DNA of 64,000 bases, from NCBI GenBank assembly GCA_002189035.1, contig NEEC01000004.1:1178001-1242000 (forward strand). The letters are read 5' to 3'. Below the pieces are notes generated by a model. The model saw only the letters and a list, made by a program, of their open reading frames with translations. It was not told the DNA's origin and searched no databases. The stretch is from Utricularia gibba (lineage: Eukaryota; Streptophyta; Magnoliopsida; Lamiales; Lentibulariaceae). Below are positions 1 to 12,061 of the stretch, piece by piece; position 1 is the first letter of the stretch; every line of letters starts with the position of its first letter. The translations under genes were made by a program, and so were the position numbers.

Positions 1-2588
1 CGGATCATTTACGTCGATGGAGGCATATTTTGTGATACATCTTGGTGGTAAGGCACAAGTGCCTGTCGTGACATTTACAGCTACAAGTCCTTCACTCACA
101 TCAATTCGGAGTCCATACTTCTTTAGAACTGCTTTGAGTGACTCTTTGCAAGTAGGCGCCATAAGTGCCATAGTTCAAGATTTCCGTTGGAGAGAAGTCA
201 CCTTGGTTTACGTTGATAATGAGTTTGGACAAGGAATCCTTCCTTTTTTGAGTGATGCTTTGGAACAAGTAGATGTCCGCATTCCTTACAGAAGTGGTAT
301 TCCTTCATCTGCAACTGATGATCAAATTGTTGCTGAGCTTTATAAGCTAATGGCTATGCAAACCCGAGTTTTTGTTGTTCACATGACGAAGGCTCTTGGC
401 TCTCGCTTCTTCTTGAAAGTTGAGCAACTTGGGATTATGAGCGAAGAATATGCATGGATTATAACTAATGCAATGGCGAATACACTAAATACACTGGATC
501 CGATTATCTTGGAGTCCATGGTAGGAGTCTTGGGAGTGAGGCCTTATGTACCGAAAACAACGAAGCTTAAGAAATTTCAAACACATTACAGAATACAGTT
601 GCAGCTCCATAATGGAACAACCAATCCTACAATTTTCGATCTATGGGCATATGACACTATAACTGCACTAGCCATGGCAGTTGAACAAGTTTCAGAAACT
701 ATCAGAAATCAAACATTCTTAATGGCAGATGTCTCAAATGATGCCATTGACCTTGAAAAGTTGAGGGTATCAAATATTGGCCTAGATCTTATTCAAGCTC
801 TATCAAACATAACATTTCAAGGACTGGCAGGGAGCTTTAAATTTATTGATCAACAACTTCAATCTCCACCACATGAAGTGATTAACATAGTTGGTTCAGG
901 AGCTAGAGTGGTAGGATATTGGACTGAAGAAGATGGAATTGTTGGAAAACTCAAATCAACTGTTAAATCATTCGCATTAAAGGGTAAGTTCAAGCCCATC
1001 ATATGGCCAGGTGATAGAACTTCTCCACCTAAAGGATGGGTGTCACCAGTAAATGAAAAGAAACTTCGGATCTTGGTACCCGTAAAAAATGGTTTTTCTG
1101 AATTTGTCGAGGTTAGTTGGAATCCAAATAACTCAACAAATATACAAGGATTTTGCATTGATATTTTTGATGCAGTTATGGGAGCAATGCCATATGGTGT
1201 ACCATATGAGTACATCCCTTTTGCCAAATCAAACAAGAGCTCGGCTGGTACGTATACTGATATGATCCATCAGATACATCTGAAGGTAAATATATTTTTG
1301 TGATCTTCTGAAAGAATTTTGTTTGTTGAATTGATTGTGATTGTTTTTTTTTTCCTAAAAAATGAACAGAATTATGATGCTTTGATCGGAGATGTCACAA
1401 TAGTAGCAAATCGATCAGAATATGTTGATTTCTCACTTCCCTTTACAGAATCTGGTGTTTCCATGCTTGTTCCATACGTAAACAACAATAACAAAGCATG
1501 GTTATTTTTAAAACCTCTAACATGGCAATTGTGGTTGACAAGTTTTTGGTCATTTGTAACTATTGCTATCGTGATATGGATCCTAGAGCATGGAGAGGAA
1601 GGAACCGAGTTCAACGGTACCCTTCATCACCAAATAGGAATGATATTATGGTATTCTTTCTCAACAATGGTCTTCTCTCAAAGTAAGTTATTCAAAGATA
1701 AGTTGTTGATATGCACTTTCCAGAAACATCATTTTCTTACTTGTTTTGGATGAACTGTTGCAGGGGAGAATATAAAAAACAATTTTGCTAGGATTATTAT
1801 GATCCTATGGTTCTTCCTTGTTCTCATTTTAACACAAAGTTATACTGCTAGTTTGGTTTCATTTTTAACAGTCAATCAACTCCAACCTTCTATCACAGAT
1901 ATCGAAACACTTATCCAATCCAATGCTTACATTGGTTATCAAAAAGGGTCATTTGTATCAGAATTTCTCTTGAATAAAAGTATTAGCCAATCAAGATTGT
2001 TAGTGTATAACAGCCCAGAGGAGCTCAATCAGTTGTTTGTGAATGGAAGTGGAAACGGAGGCATTGCAGCAGCTTTTGATGAAATCCCATACTTGAAAGC
2101 CTTCCTATCTCATTATTGTTCACAGTATACCATGGTTGGTCCCATATACCAAACAGGCGGCTTTGGCTTTGTGAGTAACAAAAAAAAAACAAACAAACAC
2201 ATCTTACCTTACTACACCATGCTATGGCTGACACTTCTCTGCACATTGCTCTTGGTTGTAGGTGTTTCCAATCGGGTCTCCATTGGTATCTGATGTTTCC
2301 AAAGCAGTATTGAATGTCACTCAGAGTGATATAATGTTTCAGCTGGAAAAAAAATGGTTGGGAGATTCAAGCTCATGTTCAAATACCCCATTTTCTCCTA
2401 GTGACAGCCTTGGTCTCGATAGCTTCTGGGGCCTTTTTGCGATCGTTGGATCGATCGCTGCATCCTTTGTCATTGTGTACATACTCATGTTCCTACATCA
2501 GCAACGGGACTTGCTCCATCTTCCAGGTATAACAATGTGGCGTATGCTAACAATTTTGCTGCAGAATTTCTTCAACAGGGGCCACTAG
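1..2588 (+). CDS. Glutamate receptor-like channel, copy A (5' end outside window)
   Basis: This is a plant GLR, an amino-acid-gated cation (Ca2+) channel of the plasma or internal membranes, probably clade II (GLR2-type). The window opens inside exon 2. Exons are <1-1285, 1370-1682, 1764-2170 and 2262-2588, with phases that fit exactly. Exon 2 carries the amino-terminal LIVBP-like domain and the start of ligand lobe S1 (ILVPVKNGFSEFV near 1070). Exon 3 holds M1 and the pore loop (LWYSFSTMVFSQ). Exon 4 holds the SYTASL gate helix and most of S2. Exon 5 holds the last transmembrane helix (FWGLFAIVGSIAASF) and a short basic tail ending NRGH. The reading frame is intact across all visible exons. 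Copy B at 6652-9867 is nearly identical, including introns and 3' flank, so the two are recent duplicates. Family assignment is firm; the clade is inferred. Confidence 0.93.
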
Positions 2589-2867
2589 AATTTTGAGCTC
2601 CAATGACTTGAATCTGACACAATGTTGATGGCGATGGACATTAAAGATGATGGCCATGATTTAAATGTTGTAGTAATACAAATAGAAGAAGTGGGGAAGG
2701 GGTGAATTAGAATTTTAGGTATTATCTCATTACTGTGTAAAAAAAGTGATTATTCATAATGTAAATTTTTTAATTTATTATGTGAGAAAGAATATACGAA
2801 TGATAACTTTTTTAAATGATGTGTTGAGAATTTAGAAGAGTGTCAATCTTATAGAAGATCATCCAGC

Positions 2868-3824
2868 ATGGTATTGTGGTATTCATTCTCAACAATGGTA
2901 TTTTGTCAAAGTAAGTTATGAATACAAGTGTAGGTATGTGATTTTGAATATTTGAGTTTTCTCTTGATTGTTTTTAATGCATTTTTGCAGGGGAGAACAT
3001 AAAAAACCCTTTTGCGAGAGTAGTTATGATCTTATGGTTCTTTCTTGTTCTTATTCTAATACAAAGTTACACAGCAAATTTGGCATCACTTTTAACTGTA
3101 CCACAACTACAACCTTCTATCACAGACATGACAACTCTTGTCCAAACTCATGCTTATGTGGGTTATCAAAAAGGATCATTTTTGTTGGAATTTCTCTTGA
3201 ACAACAATTTCAGCCCATCAAGATTGTTAACCTACACAAGCATGGAGGAGCTCAAAGAGTTGTTCATGAAGGGGAGTGGAAACGGAGGCATTGCTGCCGC
3301 TTTTGATGAAACTCCATACTTAAAACTCTTCTTGTCCCATCATTGTTCAAAATACACTTTAACCGGTCCTGTATACAAAACAGGAGGCTTTGGATTCGTA
3401 AGTAAAAAGACATAAAACTCATTACTTTCCTTTCTGCTCTGGATGTTACTTATGCGTGCATTATGCTTGGTTGTAGGTGTTTCCAACCGGGTCTCCATTG
3501 GTGTCCGACATTTCGAAGGCGGTACTCAATGTTACTGAGAGTGACGGCATGTTTCTGATAGAAAAAAAATCATTTGGAGATTCAAGGGAATGTCCAAATG
3601 CCGAATTATCTACCAATGATAGCCTTGGTCTGGAAAGCTTCTGGGCGCTTTTTACGATTGTGGGTGGATTCGCAGCATTCTTCGTTATCTTGTCCATGCT
3701 CATTTTCCTATATCAACAACGAGACTCACTCCGCCAACAGGGTTCATCAGTGTGGTGTAGAATAACAAAGTTGCTGCAGAGGTTCTTCGTCAAGAGCCAG
3801 CAGCAAGTAGCCCCAACTCCCTGA
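2868..3824 (+). pseudogene. 3' fragment of a diverged GLR paralogue
   Basis: Three GLR exon pieces are present: the last 43 bases of exon 3 (to 2910), a full 407-bp exon 4 (2991-3397) and exon 5 (3477-3824). All join in the same phases as copies A and B. They encode the end of the pore loop (FSTMVFCQ), the SYTANL gate helix, most of S2 and the final membrane helix, with a slightly longer tail. The amino-terminal domain, S1 and M1 are absent and no promoter is seen, so it cannot make a channel alone. It is clearly more diverged from A and B than they are from each other. The remaining frames have no stops, so decay is recent or the piece could be read through from copy A. Confidence 0.85.
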
Positions 3825-6651
3825 ATCTACTTCATTGCCAACACACGGCCAACCCAGGTAGCAGAAACAGCATTCATTAGATGCAATGGACATTCAAAAT
3901 GATAATGATTCAAATGTAGACTTAACACAAGAAGGAGATCGTGCTAATGGGTGTAATGTTCACTTTGGCAATCCTACAAGTGTATCCGGTTGGCCTACAA
4001 AAGTTGTATCTTTGACAAAATTCATCATAGACACTCTAAACCCATATCCAGATCGGTTGGAATTAGAGAGGTGAAATTCGATTTGATCCATGAAGGAAGG
4101 AAAGTTTTCTTCGTATAAAAAAAAAATACAAGTTTTGAAATTTGAATCACACTCAAAATTATATCTTTTTTATGGGTTTTTACAGTTGGCAAATAAACCG
4201 CATCAAGCTCAACCAAATTCACGGTGTCGTGATATGATTCTCAAGAACAATAGATGAAGGGATAGAGAACAGAGAGAATGGAGAAGGCATGAGATAACAG
4301 AAAAGGGAAAACATTGGTTAATTTCATGCTACTGATGCTTCCATAAACAGATTGGATCAAATACACTCAAGCCCATGAGGCAAGAAGTACCTGTTGCATT
4401 GCTTCATCCTGGGGAAAATTGATGATCACATCCAACATGTTTTGAGTTTTGCATGTTACATCTAAGTTTTTCAAAATTACACTCCACATCCAAAACATTT
4501 TAATTCTGTATGTTCCAACTTCCACTTGTAGATCCCCTTTTTTTTGTCAATTTTCTCACCAAATGGTATATAATGTACACCTACGATGTTATGAATCAAG
4601 AGAACTCTCCACCACTACACCTACCAAAATTGGGGAAGTGCAAAGCGAGTAGGAAGCCCATGGGGACAGTCTTTGTAAATATATATTAGTGTTCGTTTGG
4701 TTCGTGGGTTAGAATCAGACTAAGTTTAATTTATTTGTGTATCTTTAAACCCAGACCCGTGGCAACAATGCTTACCTTGCCCAGAATTCCGAGCTTAGAA
4801 TTTCTGAAAGATGATTGTTGGAAGGACTGATTTTGATGAGAAAACCTAAAAAAAGGGGCATCAATGGAATAGAAAAGCGATGACATGAACAGATATAGAA
4901 TTAGGGTTTATAGGATTTGTTTGAATTAGGTCATCGGTTTGGCCATCCTAAATTAGTTTCTGACAAGTTTCTTAATATTAATACTTCTTTTAGGATTTGA
5001 ATTTATTTTTTTGAATTTATTATGATATTGATCCTCGATATTAAGCATAGTGTTTGGGTTATGTTGAAAACCACGTGTCAAGACACTTAGACAGATAATC
5101 GAGGTTGCATGAACCAGAAAATTTGTTCAAATTGAATAATTGTAATATATTAAAATAAAAAATTTCACATCCGGAAATGGAAAAATGAAATAATAAAATA
5201 TGTAATATATGATACATAATTTGTAATCAGTTGTATTTAATTTTTTTTAATATGATATGCTATGCTATCAGGCCATTTTCCTTACGGTACAATTTAGATG
5301 ACCAAAATGGATTTGGTATTGATTTCAATTTTTGAATAAAAAAATAAGAAGATATATTGATTAGACAACAAAAATTAGATCAATCGATGATCCAAATATT
5401 ACCTATAATAAAAAAAAAGTTTTAATAAAATCAAATATCAATTAAATTTGAAGGTGGACATTATAATAAACAATCAAATATTGAAAAATAAAAAGTAAAA
5501 TATTCAAATATAATATATAATATATTATTAATTATCAATTAGATCTATTTTTTTAACATAATCCATTTTTATGTACTTGAACTTCATGTATGTTCATTCA
5601 AACATCAAATCTTTAATTCAACACAATACAAAACAAAAACATAGGTTGAAGAAAGGATTTCTTCCTTGATAGCACGCGAACACAGACCCTTACAACACTT
5701 CTAATATACATACCTAAACGGTTACAAAAGGCACCATTGTTTTAGCGGAAACTGAAAGAACAACTCTTTCCTGACAGCTCACGCATAACCAGCTATGAAA
5801 CAGCACTAAGCCCAATAGGTTAAAACAATATATATGAAGCACCAAAAAAATCATATCTTATATGCAACATGAAGGGCCATCAAAACTCGGGGTCCATGGA
5901 TCAAACGTCACCTAACATGCATATACCAAAACCATGGTTTTGAAGATGAGGAAATATTTAGTGTTTTAAATGACCAAAAAAAACCATGAATTGCTTATAC
6001 GAATAGTTTGCGGTTTGATTGATTCAATAATTTAATTCAGTCAATATCATGAAAAATTTTAATTCGATATAATAAAACTACGATTTAAACGCTCCAAAAT
6101 ATGATTTAGTTACCAAGAAAAAACCCTCAACCCTAATTTCCCTTCAGTTAAATCGCAAAAATATAAACCACCAAACATCTTTATCTTTTCTTTTCTTTCT
6201 TTTTTTTTTTTGTTAACTGAATTGATGAATTGGAATATAATTCTGAATATTATAGTCAAAGGTACGACTTTACATCAAGTGATTCATGAATTATTTCATT
6301 ACTCAGAGGATTATTTAAACATTATGGACTAATAGTCCTCGTTTCACGCACTTGGGGCCAAATGATTAGATTAAAGAATATGTTTAAGGATGGATTGGGT
6401 TGTCCGTAGAAGGAACAAATGTGTTCTTCAAAAAAGAAAAAAAAAGACACCAATTCCATATTACACCGGACCGGACAGGTTCCGACACAAAGCTTTCTTA
6501 AATATCGAAGTAGAACTTAAATGCGTTCGTGTGTTTACAAATATTCAACCGTCAAAGTCAATTAGAAGAGTTATTTCTATGGCGACGCCCTGAGAGGTAG
6601 AGTTGTCCATGTGCAATGCATTTCTTCTTCTTCTTCTGCAAAAAGACACGG
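3825..6651. other. AT-rich intergenic region and 5' leader of GLR copy B
   Basis: No gene recognised. The sequence from about 4700 to 6350 is strongly AT-rich with scattered short homopolymers. The last 150 bases form the leader of GLR copy B and include a four-codon upstream ORF (ATG at 6579, stop at 6591) and an out-of-frame ATG at 6609. Confidence 0.6.
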
Positions 6652-9600
6652 ATGGGAATGGCGGTGGATTACCACCTCCTGTCTTGGGTTCTCCTGTTTC
6701 TCGGGATGCAGCAGGAGAATGCGTTGGCGGCGGTGGTTCCGGTGAGGGTCGGGGTGGTGCTTGACATGAGCACGGAGGTTGTGAAGATGAGTTTGGCCTC
6801 CATGAATATCGCTTTAGAAGATTTCTATGCCGAGAATCCACAATACCAAACGAGGTTGGTTCTTACCACCAGGAACTCCGCCGGAGACGTCGTCCTTGCA
6901 GCTGCATCAGGTTAGTGCGTGTATCGATTTTCTTATCCTTTTGAACAGGGGCAGTAACCTGTTTGGCTTTGAGAGAGCATGGCCCGACTCTTTCTCTCGT
7001 ATTTGCACGTACTCCGTTGACTTTATCTTCTTATCAAACTTATTACAAATGGAATATTATCGTTGAACTCTCCAATTGACTTATGTTGATGGTGGGTTTA
7101 AGGGCTAAAGATCAGAAGCTTGAATATCATAAAACATTAGGGATGAAATCTTATCACCTCATGCTCAACTGTTCACTAGGAATTCATTTATAAGGCTTGA
7201 TTGAGTATTATCTACCATGCACAGTTGTGGACCTGCTTAAAAATGCTCAAGTTGAGGCGATCATCGGACCATTTACATCGATGGAGGCGTATTTTGTGAT
7301 ACATCTTGGTGGTAAAGCAAAAGTGCCTATCGTGACATTTACAGCTACAAGTCCTTCACTCACATCAATTCGGAGTCCATACTTCTTTAGAACTGCTTTG
7401 AGTGACTCTTCGCAAGTAGGCGCCATAAGTGCCATAGTTAAGGCTTTCAATTGGAGAGAAGTCACCTTGGTTTACGTTGATGATGAGTTTGGACAAGGAA
7501 TCCTTCCTTTTTTGAGTGATGCTTTGGAACAAGTAGACGTCCGCATTCCTTACAGAAGTGGGATTCCTTCATCTGCAACTAATGATCAAATTGTTGCTGA
7601 GCTTTATAAGCTAATGACTATGCAAACCCGAGTTTTTGTTGTTCACATGACGAAGGCTCTTGGCTCTCGCTTCTTCTTGAAAGTTGAGCAACTTGGAATG
7701 ATGAGTGAAGAATATGCATGGATTATAACTAATGCAATGGCGAATCCACTAAATACATTGAATCCGATTATCTCGGAGTCCATGGTAGGAGTCTTGGGAG
7801 TGAGGCCTTATGTACCGAAAACAATGAAGCTCAAGAAATTTCAAACACATTACAGAAGACAATTGCAGCTGCATAATGGAACGACGGAACTTAAAATTTT
7901 CGGTCTATGGGCATATGATACTATAACTGCACTAGCCATGGCAGTTGAGCAAGTTTCAGAATCTATCAGAACTGAAACATTCTTAATGCCAAATGTCTCA
8001 AATGATGCTACTGACCTTGAAAAGTTGGGGATATCAAATATTGGCTTGCATCTTACTCAAGCTCTATCAAACACAACATTTCAAGGGCTTGCAGGGAGCT
8101 TTAAATTTATTGATCAACAACTTCAATCTCCACCTCATGAGGTGATTAACATAGTTGGTCCAAGAGCTAGAGTGGTGGGATATTGGACCGAAGAGAATGG
8201 AATTGTTAGAAAATTCAAATCATCTGTTGAACCGTCTGCATTAAATGGTAAGTTCAAGTCCATTATATGGCCAGGTGATAGAACTTCTCCACCTAAAGGA
8301 TGGGTGTCACCAGTAAATGAAAAGAAACTTCGGGTTTTGGTACCAGTAAAAAATGGTTTCTCTGAATTTGTAGAGGTTAGTTGGAATCCAAATAACTCAA
8401 CAAATGCACGAGGATTTTGCATTGATATTTTTGATGCAGTTATAGGAGCAATGCCATATGGTATACCATATGAGTACATCCCGTTTGCCACATCAAACAA
8501 GAGCGTTGCTGGTACTTATAATGACATGATTCATCAAATATATCTCAAGGTAAATATATTTTTGTAATCTTATGAAAAATTTTGTTTGTTGAATTTATTA
8601 TGATTGTTTTTTTTTTCCTAAAAAATGAACAGAATTATGATGCTTTGATCGGGGATGTCACAATAGTAGCAAATCGATCAGAATTTGTTGATTTCTCACT
8701 TCCCTTTACAGAATCTGGTGTTTCCATGCTTGTTCCATACGTAAACAACAATAACAAAGCATGGTTATTTCTAAGACCTCTAACGTGGCAATTGTGGTTG
8801 ACAACTTTTTGGTCATTTGTAAATATTGCTATTGTGATATGGATCCTAGAGCATGGAGAGGAAGGAACCGAGTTCAACGGTACTCTTCATCACCAAATAG
8901 GAATGACATTATGGTATTCTTTCTCAACGATGGTCTTCTCTCAAAGTATGTTGATCAAAGATGAGTTGTTGATATGCACTTTCCAGGAACATCATTTTCT
9001 TACGTGTTTTGGATGAATTGTTGCAGGGGAGAATATAAAAAACAATTTTTCCAGGATTATTATGATCTTATGGTTCTTCCTTGTTCTCATTTTAACACAA
9101 AGTTATACTGCTAGTTTGGTTTCATTTTTAACAGTCAATCAACTCCAACCTTCTATCACAGACATAGAAACACTTCGTCAATCCAATGCTTACATTGGTT
9201 ATCAAAAAGGGTCATTTGTATTGGAATTTCTCTTGAAAAAAAACTTCAGTCAATCAAGATTATTAGTATATAACAGCCCAGAAGAACTCAATCAGTTGTT
9301 TGTCAATGGAAGTGGAAACAGAAGCATTGCAGCAGCTTTTGATGAAATCCCATACTTGAAAGCCTTCCTATCTCATTATTGTTCACAGTATACCATGGTT
9401 GGCCCCATATACAAAACAGGCGGCTTTGGCTTTGTGAGTAACAAAAACAAACAAACAAACACATCTTACCTTACTACACTCTGCTATGGCTGACACTTCT
9501 ATGGACATTGGTCTTGGTTGTAGGTGTTTCCAATCGGGTTTCCATTGTTATCTGACGTTTCAAAAGCAGTATTGAATGTCACTCAGAGTGATATAATGTT

Positions 9601-9867
9601 TCAGCTGGAAAAAAAATGGTTGGGAGATTCAAGCTCATGTTCAACTACCCCATTTTCTCCCAGCGACAGCCTTGGCCTCGGAAGCTTCTGGGTCTTTTTG
9701 CGATTGTTGGATCGATCGCTGCATCCTTTGTTATTGTGTACATACTCATGTTCCTTTATCAGCAACGGGAGTTGCTCCATCTTCCAGGTATAACAACGTG
9801 GCATATGCTTACAATTTTGCTGCAGAATTTCTTCAACAGGGGCCACCAGAACATCGAGCTCCAATGA
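6652..9867 (+). CDS. Glutamate receptor-like channel, copy B (single-base frameshift in last exon)
   Basis: Five-exon GLR of clade II type: 6652-6910, 7225-8549, 8633-8945, 9027-9433 and 9524-9867. I chose ATG 6652 (6658 is equally possible) because a hydrophobic signal peptide follows (WVLLFLGM). Next come the LIVBP-like domain (VVDLLKNAQVEAIIGPF at the exon 1/2 joint), S1, M1, pore loop, SYTASL gate and S2. In exon 5 copy A reads GGGGCC where copy B reads GGGTC (G run 9690-9692). This one-base loss shifts the frame just as the last transmembrane helix begins and gives a stop at 9793, about 857 residues. One more base would restore an 882-residue protein ending at 9867. The shifted frame beyond the lesion still encodes the helix, so the lesion is very recent or a base-calling error. 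Confidence 0.9.
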
Positions 9868-10263
9868 CGAATCTGACACAAACAATGTCTATGACGATGG
9901 GAATTCAAAATGATGGCCATGATTTAAATATTGTAGTAATACAAATAGAAGAAGTGCGGAAGGGGTGTATTAGAATTTTAGGTATTATCTCATTACTGTA
10001 TAAAAAAAAATAGTTATCTATAATGTATATTTCTTAATTTATTATGTGATCAAAATTATACAAAAGATCACTTTTTTGAATCATGTATTGAGAATTTAGA
10101 AGAGTGTCAATCTTATAGAAGATCATCGAGCAACTGATGAAGTATTGGATTTGGTTATTACTTGAAAATTAGTGTATTATCATTGTATTTAAATCGATTA
10201 ATGAAATATAATGTTTTATTTGAATATTTTATTAGAGATAATAGGTGACAATTTTTCGTTGGT
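9868..10263. other. 3' flank of GLR copy B
   Basis: Presumed 3' UTR and downstream AT-rich DNA, co-linear with the 3' flank of copy A up to about 10127. No ORF or RNA gene recognised. Confidence 0.5.
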
Positions 10264-12061
10264 TTAGGGAACCCGACCCGTGTGGATGGATCTCTGGTTC
10301 TGTTTATCGTCTCTTTCATCGCCGTACCAGTGATCCTTCATCTTGGGGCCTGTTGGCCCGTGCTCCCCGAAGATTTCGTCTGGCAGCAAATCAATCAGTT
10401 TCTCTAGTTTTGACTTGAGGTGCTTCGGTATCAACTTCTCTAGAATTTCTATCTCCTTTCGCAGCTGGTACGTTCTTTTAGGACCCCATTCTCTTGAATA
10501 GTTCAGCCAAGGCGATGCGACTACTTCCTCCCCGGGCATAGATGATCGGCAGCCAGGATGGAGAATCGGGACCCAGTGTCTAACGCCATTTCGCTCTTCA
10601 CGGTGTCGTTCCGCAGTCCGATTTCGGCAGTTCCTTGCAAATTCGAGCCTTCTTTGGGATACGATGCGTGCCCATTTCGTGACGAATAGCCTATGAATTT
10701 GTTGGCTCGGTGGAATTCAAGTGAAGATGATTCAACCCATTCTCCGGCGTTATGTTGGGCAAAGTAGACTTTTTGGAGGATCCCATTGAAGTTGCTGATT
10801 CGTAAGGTTATATGTTCCCAATCCCCCACGTGTTCGCCGATTTTCCCGAGTGGGATTTCTTCAATCTTGCCCAGTTTGGCTGTTGCCGGGCCGTTGAAAG
10901 GGTAGAATATCCAGACTTGTATATCAGTAAATGTTGCTCCTAGCATTGGTTTTGAATGGAGATAAACTTCAGCAGTATTCAACTCTCCGCTTTTTACAAA
11001 CTCTTGGGCTGCTGTATCAGCTGGGAGATCCAGCCAATATGAACCGTCATTCGAACCATCCTGTGGGAGGTTTGAGCCGTTGGGCTCGATTGCAACGGGA
11101 TTTGATTCATTGCCTTTTTGGTATAGGAGAGCCCCATTGCTGAAATACCATTCTACTGAAGAAGGAAGATGCATCTCATCGGGATGGAAGTAGATGTACG
11201 GTGAGTACTCTTGAAACAATGCATTGACTTGTGCTAGATTAGGCATTGTAGGAGATAAGTTGAAATGTTTGTTCTTTAAGCAGGCCAGCGGTTGGTCGCA
11301 AGAGCTCTGTACAATGATGAATGTCCCCACGTTAAGCTGCTCTGCTTGAGAACCTCTATTCTTTGGTCTTGAAGCATACACCTTTAACCCCTCATCCCTT
11401 TCTTCATTACCTTCCCCCCAAATCCAAGAATCATTCTCTAGCTTGTCTGTAAAATCAGACCTTGCACATTTGATCTTGTCTAGAGGTGGTTTAGTTGGTG
11501 ATGTAGTTACTACGTAGCCAAGTGGCTCATATCCATCTGGTGGAATTGGCAGCCAAAGGTAGACGAACTCCTTGGTGGTTTTAGTCGTTGCTGCAACTCT
11601 AAAAACAAGGTTATAATCAATTGGCTGCTTAAGAATTTCTCCTGATTCATCACCTGCATCACTTTCCCCAACCAAAACCCAACCAAACAATGGTTTGTTG
11701 TTAGATTGAGCATAGCTGCCAAGCATAGAGAATCCTTCTGGGATGTGGGAAGGCTCAAAAAATGATGCCCCGAGATTCTCTGGACCCCCGTGATGAATTT
11801 CAGAAACTTTGTCGAAACTCCATATTTGTCTAACTTTTAGGCCTCCAAGATCAATGATTCCAGAGCTAAAGCCATTGCCTGCGGTTTCAGTTTCGAGAAT
11901 CAGTTCAGAGGATACCCAAATGAAGAGTAAGCAAGGATTAACATACAAGTACCATGTGGCCAATCGGGCAAGGGAGAAGGAAGCCTGAAAATAGTGTCAA
12001 TAGGCAGAGTTGTAACCCCTGCTGAGGGGAATGCACCATCATCATCATCAAAATTTCTCAT
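10264..12061 (-). CDS. VPS62-like / DUF946 protein (frameshift near C-terminus)
   Basis: Plant 'vacuolar protein sorting 62' (DUF946) family protein of unknown biochemical role. Exon 1 is 12061-11953 and exon 2 runs from 11878 to 10264, separated by a 74-nt GT..AG intron. The start at 12061 gives the family's N-terminal LPSPLPDWPHG motif, which the longer open frame misses. The body shows GFSMLGSYAQSNNKPL, SPYIYFHPDEMHLPSSVEWYF and GEHVGDWEHITLRISNF, all typical of the family. Near the end the frame breaks at a GGGG run (10530-10533): the coded protein stops at 10521, while the conserved tail (SPWLNYSREWGP ... GPTGPKMKDHWYGDER) continues in the next frame to 10264. One added G gives a 574-residue protein of normal family length. 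Confidence 0.88.

Noticed and set aside
859-1236. Long minus-strand ORFs opposite the GLR exons (also 8135-8500)
   Set aside because: They are antisense shadows of the conserved GLR exons, present in both copies only because the copies are duplicates.
3886-4074. Small + strand ORF after the GLR fragment
   Set aside because: No homology recognised, no promoter or splice context; likely chance.
5100-6350. AT-rich region considered as an LTR element
   Set aside because: No paired long terminal repeats, primer-binding site or polymerase ORFs could be seen.
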